From positions 434,001 through 498,000 of the forward strand of contig NZ_JBHSNF010000003.1 of assembly GCF_042657065.1 (NCBI RefSeq): DNA of 64,000 nucleotides, given 5' to 3'. How positions within the stretch are numbered: position 1 is the first letter of the stretch; the number at the start of each line of letters is the position of its first letter. The stretch is from Rhodanobacter ginsengisoli (lineage in GTDB: Bacteria; Pseudomonadota; Gammaproteobacteria; Xanthomonadales; Rhodanobacteraceae). Shown here in pieces: positions 20,572-30,345 of this stretch. Position numbers and translations under genes: made by a program. The notes beneath the pieces are model-generated. The model did no database searches. It saw only the letters and a list, made by a program, of their open reading frames with translations, and was not told the origin of the DNA.

Positions 20572-21896
20572 TCAAGCCCATGCGCAAATTCAGCTCAAGC
20601 TTCGCCGTCATCCTGCTGGCCATCGCAGCCCTTTTTGCTGGCCCGGTCGCCGCCCAGTCGTTGAATGTCGACATCGTCGGGGGGGTCAAGACGGCCACCC
20701 CGATCGTGGTGGTCCCGTTCGCCCAGCAGGGCGGCACGCCGCTGTCGACCGACGTGGCCGACGTGATCCGCAACGATTTCAACCGATCCGGCAAGTTCCG
20801 CTCGCTGGCCAAGAGCGATATCGTGGAATTCCCCGCCACGGGCCCGGACATCAAGTTCGCCACCTGGCGGTTGCTCAAGCAGGACTACATCACGGTCGGC
20901 CGCATCAGCGATGCGGGCAGCGGCATGCTGAAGGTCGATTTCGAGCTGTGGGACGTCAACAAGCAGACGGAACTGGCCGGCGGTACCTACACCACGCCGG
21001 CCGGTGACCTGCGCGGCGTGGCGCACCAGATCGCCGACCAGATCTATCAGAAGATCACCGGCGTGCGCGGTGCATTCTGGACCCGCATCGCCTACATCAC
21101 GGCCGTCGGCCTCGGCAACAACACCACCTATTCGCTGATCGTGGCCGATTCGGACGGCTACAACCCGCAGGTGGTCGCCCGATCCAGGGAGTCGCTGCTG
21201 TCGCCGTCGTGGTCGCCGGACGGCAAGAAGATCGCCTACGTCTCGTTCGAGAGCGGCAACTCGAACATCTACATACAGGACATCACCACCGGCTCGCGCC
21301 AGCTGGTCGAATCGCATCCCCGCGGCATCAACGGCGCGCCGGCCTGGTCGCCGGACGGCACCAAGCTGGCAGTGGCGCTGTCTTATGTAGGCAACCTCGA
21401 GCTGTTCACGCTCGACCTGGCCACCCACAAGGAAACGCAGCTGACCCACAGCCTGTCGATCGATACCGAGCCGGTCTGGGCACCGGACGGCCAGAGCATC
21501 TATTTCACCTCCGACCGTTCGGGGCGACCGCAGGTCTACCAGATCGCCGCCACCGGCGGTACGCCGGAGCGGATCACCTTCGAGGGGCAGGGAAATCAGG
21601 ACCCCGCGGAAAGCTTTGACGGCAAGCAACTCGCGATGGTGCAGAGCAACGGGAACGTGTATCGTATTGCCATCATGGACCGTAGTCTGGGTAATCAGGT
21701 ACGGTTCCTCTCGCCGGGTCCGCTTGACGAATCCCCGAGTTTTGCTCCGAATGCCAGCATGCTGCTGTACGCCGCTACAGAAGGACGTCGCGGAGTACTG
21801 TATGCCGTATCGGCTGATGGCCTGGTTCGCCAACGCCTTGTGCTTTCCGATGGCGATGTGCGCGAGCCTGCCTGGGGTCCATACCGGCAACGTTGA
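20568..21896 (+). CDS. tolB: TolB, periplasmic beta-propeller
   Basis: 442-residue periplasmic protein with a signal peptide (cleavage after ...AGPVAAQS). An N-terminal domain (VDIVGGVKTATPIVVVPFA, VADVIRNDFNRSGKFRSL) is followed by a six-bladed propeller of WD40-like PD40 repeats, each with the W-SPDG-x-K/x-I pattern (SPSWSPDGKKIAYVS, APAWSPDGTKLAVALS, EPVWAPDGQSIYFTSDRSGRPQVY). TolB passes between Pal and TolA. The ATG at 20568 overlaps the tolA stop (ATGA); ATG 20580 is an alternative. Confidence 0.95.
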   Translation: MIKPMRKFSSSFAVILLAIAALFAGPVAAQSLNVDIVGGVKTATPIVVVPFAQQGGTPLSTDVADVIRNDFNRSGKFRSLAKSDIVEFPATGPDIKFATWRLLKQDYITVGRISDAGSGMLKVDFELWDVNKQTELAGGTYTTPAGDLRGVAHQIADQIYQKITGVRGAFWTRIAYITAVGLGNNTTYSLIVADSDGYNPQVVARSRESLLSPSWSPDGKKIAYVSFESGNSNIYIQDITTGSRQLVESHPRGINGAPAWSPDGTKLAVALSYVGNLELFTLDLATHKETQLTHSLSIDTEPVWAPDGQSIYFTSDRSGRPQVYQIAATGGTPERITFEGQGNQDPAESFDGKQLAMVQSNGNVYRIAIMDRSLGNQVRFLSPGPLDESPSFAPNASMLLYAATEGRRGVLYAVSADGLVRQRLVLSDGDVREPAWGPYRQR

Positions 21897-22071
21897 TTTT
21901 TTTTCACCATGCTGCTGCACGAAAGTGCGGCGGCATGTTGCCCATGGATTGGGCCCGAACAGCGCCTCTGGCGCGTTTCGGTTTCCGGCAGTGGCGCTTT
22001 GTCGCGTTTCCGCCAGTCAGGGCGACCATGCAGCAACACGCACGGTCGTTCTTTCAGATGTCAGAATAACA

Positions 22072-22085
22072 GCCGGTCGACCGGC
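22072..22085. promoter_or_regulatory. 14-bp palindrome in the tolB-pal leader
   Basis: GCCGGTCGACCGGC is a perfect palindrome, 65 bases before the pal ATG in the 254-base tolB-pal gap. As RNA it would form a short hairpin; as DNA it could bind a dimeric protein. The tolB stop is followed by a run of eight T, so pal may have its own transcript start here. Confidence 0.35.
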
Positions 22086-22150
22086 GTCAGCTGTCCCGTT
22101 ACCCCAACCATCATCAGTTTGTCGGAACTCAACTCGTAAGGAACGTCACC

Positions 22151-22660
22151 ATGAATAAGACAGTTCGCATTGCCCTGGTTGCCCTGCTCTGCGTGGGCGC
22201 GGCCGCTTGCACCAAGAAGGCCGAAGTCAAGGCGCCGGCTCCGATGCCGGAGCAGGCCCCGCAGCAGCAGGCTCCGGAGTCCAATGGCAAGTACACGCCC
22301 GCCGATCTCGACACGGATGCCTGCCTGCGCCAGCGCGTCGTGTACTTTGATTTCGACAAGTCCGAAATCAAGCCCGAATTCCAGCAGATCGTGGCGTGCC
22401 ACGCCAAGTACCTGCAGGATCGCCCGAGCTCGCACATCCGTCTCGAAGGCAACACCGACGAGCGCGGCACCCGCGAGTACAACCTGGGCCTCGGCGAGCG
22501 TCGTGGCAATGCGCTCTCCAGCGCCCTGCAGGCAGCCGGCGGTTCGGCCAGCCAGCTCGAAGTGATCAGCTACGGCAAGGAAAAGCCGGTGTGCCGTGAG
22601 CACAACGAGGATTGCTGGAGCAAGAATCGTCGCGTCGAGATCGTCTACACGGCGCAGTAA
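22151..22660 (+). CDS. pal: Peptidoglycan-associated lipoprotein Pal
   Basis: 169-residue outer-membrane lipoprotein that anchors the outer membrane to peptidoglycan. The signal peptide ends GAAAC with lipidated Cys20; residue +2 is Thr, so it should sort to the outer membrane. After a Pro/Ala/Gln linker comes an OmpA-like domain: VVYFDFDKSEIKPEFQ, HIRLEGNTDERGTREYN (peptidoglycan-binding Asp/Arg), GKEKPVCREHNEDCWSKNRRVEIVY. A good GTAAGGAAC ribosome site lies ahead of the ATG. Confidence 0.96.
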   Translation: MNKTVRIALVALLCVGAAACTKKAEVKAPAPMPEQAPQQQAPESNGKYTPADLDTDACLRQRVVYFDFDKSEIKPEFQQIVACHAKYLQDRPSSHIRLEGNTDERGTREYNLGLGERRGNALSSALQAAGGSASQLEVISYGKEKPVCREHNEDCWSKNRRVEIVYTAQ

Positions 22661-23511
22661 TGATGAAGCGACTGGCTAACAGCTTTGCAGCCAGGCTCGG
22701 CATGGCGGGCGCACTCGCGTCCGCCATGCTGTTCGCGGTTCCGGTACTTGCGCAGGACTCGCGGCTGAGTCTCGCCGACCGCGTCGCGCGACTGGAACAG
22801 CAGGCACAGAACAGGGACCAGGGCGGTATCGGCATGGTCAACCAGATGCAGCAACTGCAATCGCAGGTGCAGCAACTGCAGGGTCAGATCGAGGAATTGC
22901 GGCATCAGCTGCAGCAGCTCGACGACAAGAACAAGGCCCAGTACGCCGACATCGACGCCCGCCTGGGGCGCCTCGAGGGCGGCAGTGCGGGTGCCGGCGC
23001 GACGGCGGGCAGCAGCCCGCAGGCGCAGGCCAATACTCCGGCTGCCTCGGCCAAAGGCGCGGCGACCGACCATGCGGCAGCCAGCGAGCCGGGCAACAAC
23101 CCGGGCACTGCCGCCGATCCGGCAACCGTGCAGGCGGCCTACGACGTCGCCTTCAAGGCGATCCGCAGTGGCAATTATGTCGAGGCCTCGCGCGAGTTCC
23201 GCAGCTTCATCCAGCAATACCCGGACAGCGCGCTGGCGCCGAACGCCTGGTACTGGCTGGGAGAGTCGTATTACGCCACCACCAACTATCCGGTCGCGCT
23301 GGAGTCGTTCCAGCGGTTGCTCAGCCAGTTTCCGCAGAGCGACAAGGCCCCCGACGCGCTGCTCAAGGTCGGATACAGCCAGATTGAACTCAAGCAGTTC
23401 GATGCGGCGAAGGCCACGCTGAAGACGGTAACGACCAGGTATCCGGGTTCCAAGGTGGCCAGTCTGGCCCAGGAGCGCCTGCAACGCCTGCAACTGCAGT
23501 CCGGCGGCTGA
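22660..23511 (+). CDS. cpoB: Cell division coordinator CpoB (YbgF)
   Basis: 283-residue periplasmic protein with a signal peptide (cleavage after ...VPVLA, about residue 30). An N-terminal coiled coil rich in Gln and Leu (about 35-105) causes trimerisation in the family; an Ala-rich linker follows; the C-terminal half has three TPR repeats (YDVAFKAIRSGNYVEASREF, APNAWYWLGESYYATTNYPVAL, APDALLKVGYSQIELKQF). CpoB ties peptidoglycan synthesis by PBP1B to Tol constriction. The ATG at 22660 overlaps the last base of the pal stop; ATG 22663 is equally possible. Confidence 0.92.
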   Translation: MMKRLANSFAARLGMAGALASAMLFAVPVLAQDSRLSLADRVARLEQQAQNRDQGGIGMVNQMQQLQSQVQQLQGQIEELRHQLQQLDDKNKAQYADIDARLGRLEGGSAGAGATAGSSPQAQANTPAASAKGAATDHAAASEPGNNPGTAADPATVQAAYDVAFKAIRSGNYVEASREFRSFIQQYPDSALAPNAWYWLGESYYATTNYPVALESFQRLLSQFPQSDKAPDALLKVGYSQIELKQFDAAKATLKTVTTRYPGSKVASLAQERLQRLQLQSGG

Positions 23512-23521
23512 GTACGTAGCG

Positions 23522-24214
23522 ATGAGTGGCAACGATGTCCGTCCGGCGTCCACCACGCCGGCTGCTGCTGTCGCCGAGCGGTTGCGCATTACCGAGATCT
23601 TCCACTCGATCCAGGGCGAAGCCGATGCGATCGGCTGGCGCACCGTGTTCGTGCGGCTGACCGGCTGCCCGCTCCGCTGCGTCTGGTGCGACACCGAGTA
23701 TTCATTCTATGGTGGCGACTGGCGCGCGATCGACGACATCCTCGCCGAAGTGGCATCGCATGGGGCCCGGCACGTCTGCGTGACCGGTGGCGAACCGCTG
23801 GCGCAGAAGCGCTGCCTGATCCTGCTGCAGAAGCTGTGCGATGCGGGCCACGAGGTATCGCTGGAGACTTCCGGGGCACTGGATGTTTCCGCGGTCGATC
23901 CACGGGTGCGCAAGGTGATGGACCTGAAGGCACCCGATTCCGGCGAGAGTGGACGCAACCTGTGGTCGAATCTCGATCACCTGCTGCCGCACGACCAGAT
24001 CAAGATCGTGATCGCCAGCCGGCGCGACTACGAGTGGGCGCGTACGATGCTGACCGAGCATGCGCTGGCCGATCGCTGCATGGTGCTGTTCTCACCGGTG
24101 CATGGCGCGGTGCAGCCGCGCGATCTGGCCGAGTGGATCATCGCCGACAAGCTGCCGGTACGCTTCCAGATGCAACTGCACAAGTTGCTGTGGAATGACG
24201 CGGCCGGCCACTGA
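23522..24214 (+). CDS. queE: 7-carboxy-7-deazaguanine synthase QueE
   Basis: Radical SAM enzyme that makes the 7-deazaguanine ring from carboxy-tetrahydropterin in queuosine synthesis. 230 residues with ITEIFHSIQGEADAIGWRTVFVRLTGCPLRCVWCDTEYS, in which CPLRCVWC is the CxxxCxxC iron-sulfur site, and VCVTGGEPLAQ for SAM binding. A 17-residue variable lead precedes the domain. It follows cpoB by 10 bases and is paired with queC downstream, separated by the strongest copy of the dispersed repeat. Confidence 0.94.
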   Translation: MSGNDVRPASTTPAAAVAERLRITEIFHSIQGEADAIGWRTVFVRLTGCPLRCVWCDTEYSFYGGDWRAIDDILAEVASHGARHVCVTGGEPLAQKRCLILLQKLCDAGHEVSLETSGALDVSAVDPRVRKVMDLKAPDSGESGRNLWSNLDHLLPHDQIKIVIASRRDYEWARTMLTEHALADRCMVLFSPVHGAVQPRDLAEWIIADKLPVRFQMQLHKLLWNDAAGH

Positions 24215-24224
24215 GGGCGAGAAA

Positions 24225-24291
24225 TGAGTGGAGAGGAGTGAGAAACGAGCAAGTGCGGACAAGCCACTCGTTTCTCACTCCTCTCCACTCA
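24225..24291. repeat. Intergenic inverted-repeat element, copy 2 (queE|queC), perfect hairpin
   Basis: Perfect 25-bp arms, 24225-24249 (TGAGTGGAGAGGAGTGAG then AAACGAG) and 24267-24291, around a 17-base loop. It is the cleanest member of the six-copy family and would fold into a very stable hairpin in RNA. No T tract follows. It starts 10 bases after the queE stop and lies 83 bases before queC. Confidence 0.95.
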
Positions 24292-24374
24292 CTCCTGTTA
24301 CACGCGTGTCGGCCTGTGTTGCCGGCGGCGCTTCCCGGCCGGTGACCGGCCTGATTCGTACGGATGCAACGTCA

Positions 24375-25061
24375 ATGTCTGACCATCTTCCCCGCAAAGC
24401 CGTCGTACTGGTCTCCGGCGGCATGGACTCGGCTGTCACCATCGCGCTGGCACGCGAGCAGGGCTATCAGGTGCATGCGTTGAGCGTGGCCTATGGCCAG
24501 CGTCACAACTCGGAGCTGGCAGCGTCCGAGCGGGTCTCGCGGATGCTCGGCGCCGTGGAGCACAAGACCGTCAGCGTGGATCTGCGCAGCATTGGCGGTT
24601 CCGCGCTCACCGCCGACATCGACGTGCCGCTGGATACCGCCGACCGCAGTGATATTCCGGTGACCTATGTGCCGGCGCGCAATACCATCATGCTGTCGAT
24701 TGCACTGGGCTGGGCCGAGGTGCTGGGTTCCAGCGACCTCTGGTGCGGCGTCAACGCGGTGGACTACTCCGGTTATCCGGATTGCCGTCCTGCCTTCATC
24801 GAGGCCTTCGAGACACTGGCGAATGTCGCGACCAAGGCGGGTGTCGAGGGTGCCGGCATCCGCGTGCATGCGCCGCTGATGCGCATGAGCAAGGCCGATA
24901 TCGCCCGCGAGGGGCAACGCCTCGGCGTGGATTTCTCGATGACGGTCAGTTGCTACCAGGCGGACGGCGACGGACGTGCCTGCGGGCACTGCGACGCCTG
25001 CCGCCTGCGTGCGCAGGGCTTCCGCGAAGCGGGCATCGACGATCCCACGCGATACGCCTGA
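24375..25061 (+). CDS. queC: 7-cyano-7-deazaguanine (preQ0) synthase QueC
   Basis: ATP-dependent enzyme converting carboxy-deazaguanine and ammonia to preQ0. 228 residues; PP-loop VVLVSGGMDSAVTIALA near the N terminus, YGQRHNSE, VTYVPARNTIMLSIALG, GVNAVDYSGYPDCRPAF, and a C-terminal zinc site SCY...CGHCDACRLR. The ATG at 24375 was chosen because the longer frame starts inside the dispersed repeat and reads through it. No strong Shine-Dalgarno is visible (GTCA precedes the ATG). Confidence 0.95.
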   Translation: MSDHLPRKAVVLVSGGMDSAVTIALAREQGYQVHALSVAYGQRHNSELAASERVSRMLGAVEHKTVSVDLRSIGGSALTADIDVPLDTADRSDIPVTYVPARNTIMLSIALGWAEVLGSSDLWCGVNAVDYSGYPDCRPAFIEAFETLANVATKAGVEGAGIRVHAPLMRMSKADIAREGQRLGVDFSMTVSCYQADGDGRACGHCDACRLRAQGFREAGIDDPTRYA

Positions 25062-25073
25062 GGACGGCTTTGC

Positions 25074-25102
25074 TTGTGCCGCCGTCGTGCAGACCGTAAA
25101 AT
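25074..25102 (+). promoter_or_regulatory. Promoter for tRNA-Lys
   Basis: TTGTGC (25074-25079), a 17-base spacer and TAAAAT (25097-25102), followed by TGCCGGCTTG as in the yebC and aspS leaders. Transcription would start close to 25109, 18 bases before the tRNA 5' end. Confidence 0.55.
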
Positions 25103-25126
25103 TGCCGGCTTGAGTTTTTGAATGTT

Positions 25127-25202
25127 GGGTCGTTAGCTCAGCTGGTAGAGCAGTAGACTTTTAATCTATTGGTCCCGGGTTCGAATCCCGGACGACCCAC
25201 CA
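25127..25202 (+). tRNA. tRNA-Lys (anticodon TTT)
   Basis: 76 bases with encoded CCA. Acceptor stem GGGTCGT pairs with ACGACCC; D arm GCTC/GAGC; anticodon stem GTAGA/TCTAT around loop CTTTTAA with anticodon TTT at 25160-25162; T arm CCGGG-TTCGAAT-CCCGG. All stems pair apart from a G-U at the top of the anticodon stem. Confidence 0.98.
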
Positions 25203-25210
25203 GTCTTCCA

Positions 25211-25240
25211 CCCGCATGGCGAAACCATGCGGGTTTTTTT
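25211..25240 (+). terminator. Rho-independent terminator of tRNA-Lys
   Basis: Perfect 9-bp stem CCCGCATGG/CCATGCGGG (25211-25219, 25225-25233), loop CGAAA, followed by seven T. It starts eight bases after the tRNA. Confidence 0.93.
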
Positions 25241-25276
25241 GTGCTTCGCGACGTGGCCTGCACGGACAGGCATGCT

Positions 25277-25993
25277 TCAGTCGACGGGCCTTCGGCCTTG
25301 TCGGTAGCGCCGGGTGAAGCGCTCGATCAACGGCGGCAGCAGCGCGAGCAGGGCGATCGCACCCAAGGGCAGCAGTACGGCGCGGTGCATGAACAGGCCG
25401 ATGCCCAGGTTGCCACTCTGGCTCATGGCATCGCCCAGCCCGGCGCCGATCGACGTTTCGAAGATCAGCGTGATCGTGCCGCCCAGCCAGCTGGCGCCAA
25501 GAAACAGCCATAGCGGACAGCACAGCCAGGCCAGCGCGACGGTCACCGCGCCAAACGGCAGTACCGGCACGAAGCGCAGGAACAGCGTGTAACTCACCGG
25601 ATGTCGTTCAAAACCCTGGTGCAGCCTGGCCACGATCATCGGCGGCTGCTTGCTGCCGGGGCCGAAGGCATAGCGGCTGGCCAGATACAGGATCAGCGAG
25701 CCCAGGGTCAGTCCGACCGACGAGTACAACGTGGCATCGACCACACCGAACGCGAAACCGCCCGCCAGGATGATCACGATGGTGCCGGGGATGCCGGTGG
25801 CCACGGTCAGCGTCAACAGGCCGGTGTACGCCAGCCGGGCCAGCCAGGGATGTGCGCTGATCTGCGCATGCAGCTCGGCCTGGTGGGCCACCACCTGCCG
25901 CGGGCTCAACTGATCGAGCGAGCCGGAGGCAAACAGCACGATGCCCGCCAGCAGCAGCAGGATCAGCGGCAGCGCGGCGCGCAGGCGGCTCAA
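25277..25993 (-). CDS. TVP38/TMEM64-like (DedA/VTT domain) membrane protein
   Basis: 238-residue inner-membrane protein with about six hydrophobic segments. The VTT/SNARE-associated domain is seen as TGIPGTIVIILAGGFAFGVVDATLYSSVGLTLGSLILYLASRYAFG and later FLRFVPVLPFGAVTVALA, the FxRxxPxxPf/g motif of the family. Homologues are thought to move lipids or maintain membrane potential, but this group has no assigned substrate. It ends after a Lys/Arg-rich cytoplasmic tail. The start overlaps the stop of the upstream deaminase by four bases, so the pair is an operon. Confidence 0.82.
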   Translation of the reverse strand: MSRLRAALPLILLLLAGIVLFASGSLDQLSPRQVVAHQAELHAQISAHPWLARLAYTGLLTLTVATGIPGTIVIILAGGFAFGVVDATLYSSVGLTLGSLILYLASRYAFGPGSKQPPMIVARLHQGFERHPVSYTLFLRFVPVLPFGAVTVALAWLCCPLWLFLGASWLGGTITLIFETSIGAGLGDAMSQSGNLGIGLFMHRAVLLPLGAIALLALLPPLIERFTRRYRQGRRPVD

Positions 25994-26550
25994 TACGGTG
26001 TGCCGGTGGTGCCGTAGTCGGCCAGCACGATACGCGCCTGTTCGCGCAGGATGTCGCGGTGAACGGCGATGTCCCGGCGAACCAGTTCACCGACCCAGTC
26101 GACCGGCAACGGGCCCTCGTCGAAGTCGGTGAGCTCTTCGACATCCTGCGAGCGTGCGCCGATCAGCAACTCGTCGATGCCGGCCCAGATACTGGCGCCG
26201 TAGCACTGGCAGCACGGTTGCGAGCTGGTGGCCAGCACGTAGCGGCCGCCGTCCTCGTTCAGCCGATACCGGCCCAGCCGCTGTTGCGCGATCATGATCG
26301 CCATCATCTCGGCGTGCGCGACGGAACAGCCCTGCGACACCACCCGATTCACGCCGGCGGCCACCAGCCGGCCGCTGTGACCGTCGAACACGGCCGCGCC
26401 GAACGGCCCGCCGCCGCCGCGATCGACATTCTGCCGCGACAACTCGACGGCAAGGCCCACGCGCTCCTCATGGCTGGCGTAGCGCCGACCTTCATCGGCG
26501 ACGTCACCGATCCATGGCGGCAGGGTGAGATGGATCTGCAGCGGCAACAT
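25990..26550 (-). CDS. Nucleoside/guanine deaminase-family protein
   Basis: 186-residue member of the CMP/dCMP deaminase fold. The zinc site is complete: His79-Ala-Glu81 (VAHAEMMAI, proton shuttle Glu81) and Cys113/Cys116 in QPCCQCYGAS. The overall pattern (PFGAAVFDG, SRQNVDRGGGG, ILREQARIV at the end) is nearest to guanine deaminase/TadA-like enzymes acting on free bases or nucleosides. The substrate cannot be fixed by eye. It is translationally coupled to the DedA-like gene and lies 28 bases from the glnS stop. Confidence 0.82.
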   Translation of the reverse strand: MLPLQIHLTLPPWIGDVADEGRRYASHEERVGLAVELSRQNVDRGGGGPFGAAVFDGHSGRLVAAGVNRVVSQGCSVAHAEMMAIMIAQQRLGRYRLNEDGGRYVLATSSQPCCQCYGASIWAGIDELLIGARSQDVEELTDFDEGPLPVDWVGELVRRDIAVHRDILREQARIVLADYGTTGTPY

Positions 26551-26578
26551 GCGCTTGCTCCGTCTATTCGTCAGCCGT

Positions 26579-28342
<1,764 letters not shown>

Positions 28343-28468
28343 CGGGCAAGGCTCGCAGGCGGTGGCGGAAACGGCCAAGTTTACCTCGTCAGCGCCATCG
28401 GACCCAGATCGGGTGGCCGGCGCGGCCGGCGCTTGCCCCGCGATGACGCGCGGGGTAGCGTGCAGCCC

Positions 28469-28747
28469 ATGCATACCGTCTATCGAGCCGAAAACCTGTT
28501 CGACGCGCATCTGGTCAAGGACGCGCTCGATGCAGGCGGCATCCCGGCATTCATCGCCGGCGAATATCTCACCGGCGCCGTCGGCCAGTTGCCGGCGATG
28601 GATTACATCGCGGTGATGGTGCCCGAATCGAGCCTCGCCACCGCCCGGGGCATCGTGAGCGCGGTGGATGCGCGGCTGAGCGAGGCGCGGCTGGCGATCA
28701 TGGATATCGGCGAGATGCCCGACGATCCGCAAGCGGTACCCTGCTGA
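28469..28747 (+). CDS. DUF2007-domain protein
   Basis: 92-residue protein starting MHTVYRAENLFDAHLVKDALDAGGIPAFIAG, the typical DUF2007 (putative signal-transducing) pattern, with the later EYLTGAVGQLPAMDYIAVMVPESSLATARGIV. No catalytic residues or membrane segments are seen and the molecular role is unknown. It is divergent from glnS with a 126-base gap and lies 35 bases before apt, so it may share the apt transcript. Confidence 0.8.
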   Translation: MHTVYRAENLFDAHLVKDALDAGGIPAFIAGEYLTGAVGQLPAMDYIAVMVPESSLATARGIVSAVDARLSEARLAIMDIGEMPDDPQAVPC

Positions 28748-28782
28748 TTACCGCCCCACGGCTGCAACGCAAAGGAAGCACC

Positions 28783-29301
28783 ATGCAGGAACTGGCTGGA
28801 CTGGTTCGCGCGGTACCAGATTTTCCGACCACCGGCGTGCTGTTTCGGGACGTCAGCCCGTTGCTCGCCAGCGCCAGCGCTTTCGCCCGCTGCATCGACG
28901 CACTGGCCGAGCCATGGCAGGGGCTCGGCGTACAGGCGGTGTGCGGTATCGAGGCGCGTGGCTTCATCTTCGGCGCCGCACTGGCCCAGCGACTCCACGC
29001 CGGCTTCGTGCCGTTGCGCAAGCCGAACAAGCTGCCGCCGCCGGTGCTGGCGGTGGACTATCAGCTGGAATACGGCAGCGATCGGCTGGAGGCGCAGCGC
29101 GAGGCGGTCAGGCCCGGCGAACGGGTGCTGCTGGTCGACGACGTGCTGGCCACCGGTGGCACCCTGGCCGCGGCCGCGGCCCTCGCCGACCTGCTGGGCG
29201 CCGAGCTGGTCGGTGCCAGCGTGGTGGTCGAACTGACTGCGCTGCAGGGGCGGACTCGTTGGCAGCAGGGTACGCCGCTGCACAGCCTGCTGCGCTACTG
29301 A
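28783..29301 (+). CDS. apt: Adenine phosphoribosyltransferase
   Basis: Purine salvage enzyme making AMP from adenine and PRPP. 172 residues, normal length. The N-terminal VPDFPTTGVLFRDVSPLL binds the base, GIEARGFIFGAALA and FVPLRKPNKLP are conserved, and VLLVDDVLATGGTLAAA (about 117-133) is the PRPP-binding motif. An AAAGGAAG ribosome site precedes the ATG. It complements the de novo gene purL found 1.5 kb downstream. Confidence 0.96.
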   Translation: MQELAGLVRAVPDFPTTGVLFRDVSPLLASASAFARCIDALAEPWQGLGVQAVCGIEARGFIFGAALAQRLHAGFVPLRKPNKLPPPVLAVDYQLEYGSDRLEAQREAVRPGERVLLVDDVLATGGTLAAAAALADLLGAELVGASVVVELTALQGRTRWQQGTPLHSLLRY

Positions 29302-29456
29302 TCGCCCGCTTGCCGGTGATCTCGATGCCGCTCGTGCTTCCCGGCCGGCGGCGTGGCTCGCGTGCCGTGGCCATGGCGAGGAACGTTCAGGCAGCTGTGC
29401 CAGAATGCGATGCTGCCATCCGCCGTTTGCGTGCGGATCGGATTGGATCGGATCGC

Positions 29457-30251
29457 ATGAGGTTGCTGATGTCGAAGAAACTGTGGCTTGTGCTGTGCAT
29501 GGTCGGGCTTTCATGGAATGCCCCGGCGACCGAAAATGCAGCGGCGGCAGGGGCCGGTCCGGGGATTACGCCCGCGGCCGAGCGGATGGTGCGGCAGGCG
29601 ATCCACGACCTGTCGGCGACGGCCCAGGTCGATTCGATCCAGCCGGCACCGATCCCGGGCTTCTACCAGGTGATCGCCTCCGGCCAGATGCTGTACGTCA
29701 GCACCGATGGCAAGTACATGATGCATGGCGATCTGATCGACCTGAGCCGGCACCAGAATGTCGGCGACGAGGCCTGGTCGCGCTTCCGTCGGGAGGAGCT
29801 GGCCAAGGTGCCGCTGTCGGAGCGTATCGTGTATGCGCCGGCGCACCCGAAATACACGGTGACCGTATTCACCGACGTCAACTGCGGCTTCTGCCGCGCG
29901 CTGCATGAGCAGATGGCGGCCTTCAACAAGGCCGGTATCGCGGTGGAATACCTGGCATGGCCCCGCGAGGGCGTGCTGACCACCTCGGGGCGGCCCACCC
30001 CGACTTATACCGAGATGGTTTCGGTATGGTGCGCCAGGGATCGCAAGGCCGCCTTCACCGCGGCCAAGGAAGGACATGTCCCGCCGGCGATCAGTTGCGC
30101 CAACCCGGTCAAGGACCAGTTCGACCTCGGCGTGAAACTGGGGGTTGACGGGACACCGACGATCATCGCCGCCGACGGCCGGGTGCTGGGCGGTTACGTC
30201 ACCCCCGGGAAGCTGCTGCAGGCCCTGGAAAAGGGCCGCCAGGCCCGCTGA
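29457..30251 (+). CDS. DsbC-family thiol:disulfide isomerase
   Basis: 264-residue periplasmic protein with a signal peptide (about 1-25), an N-terminal dimerisation domain (VDSIQPAPIPGFYQVIASGQMLYVSTDGKYMMHGDLIDL read across strands), and a thioredoxin domain with TVFTDVNCGFCRALHEQM. The active site is CGFC rather than the CGYC of E. coli DsbC. A second cysteine pair (VWCARDRKAAF and PPAISCANPV) and the cis-Pro loop GVDGTPTII match DsbC. It would reshuffle wrong disulfides. ATG 29457 is used; ATG 29469 (MSKKLW) is also possible. Confidence 0.88.
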   Translation: MRLLMSKKLWLVLCMVGLSWNAPATENAAAAGAGPGITPAAERMVRQAIHDLSATAQVDSIQPAPIPGFYQVIASGQMLYVSTDGKYMMHGDLIDLSRHQNVGDEAWSRFRREELAKVPLSERIVYAPAHPKYTVTVFTDVNCGFCRALHEQMAAFNKAGIAVEYLAWPREGVLTTSGRPTPTYTEMVSVWCARDRKAAFTAAKEGHVPPAISCANPVKDQFDLGVKLGVDGTPTIIAADGRVLGGYVTPGKLLQALEKGRQAR

Positions 30252-30263
30252 TGACGGCCAGCC

Positions 30264-30282
30264 GTGCGGCTTTGCGCCGCAC
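30264..30282. terminator. Stem-loop after the dsbC-like gene, no T tract
   Basis: Perfect 7-bp stem GTGCGGC/GCCGCAC with loop TTTGC, 12 bases after the stop. Lacking a T tract, it is only a possible 3' end marker. Confidence 0.35.
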
Positions 30283-30345
30283 GCTTATGCGGTAATGCAG
30301 CATCGGTTAGAATAGGCGTTTCCCTCGCACAGCGCCATTCCCCGC

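Noticed and set aside
24228..24374. N-terminal extension of queC reading MERSEKR and so on
   Set aside because: This part is the inverted repeat read as protein. Similar MxRSEKR readings arise from other copies on both strands, but copies 1 and 6 have stops in the same place, so the repeat is not coding.
25062..25276. tRNA-Lys as an integration site for a mobile element
   Set aside because: No second copy of the tRNA 3' end, integrase or atypical composition nearby; the tRNA has a normal terminator followed by ordinary chromosomal genes.
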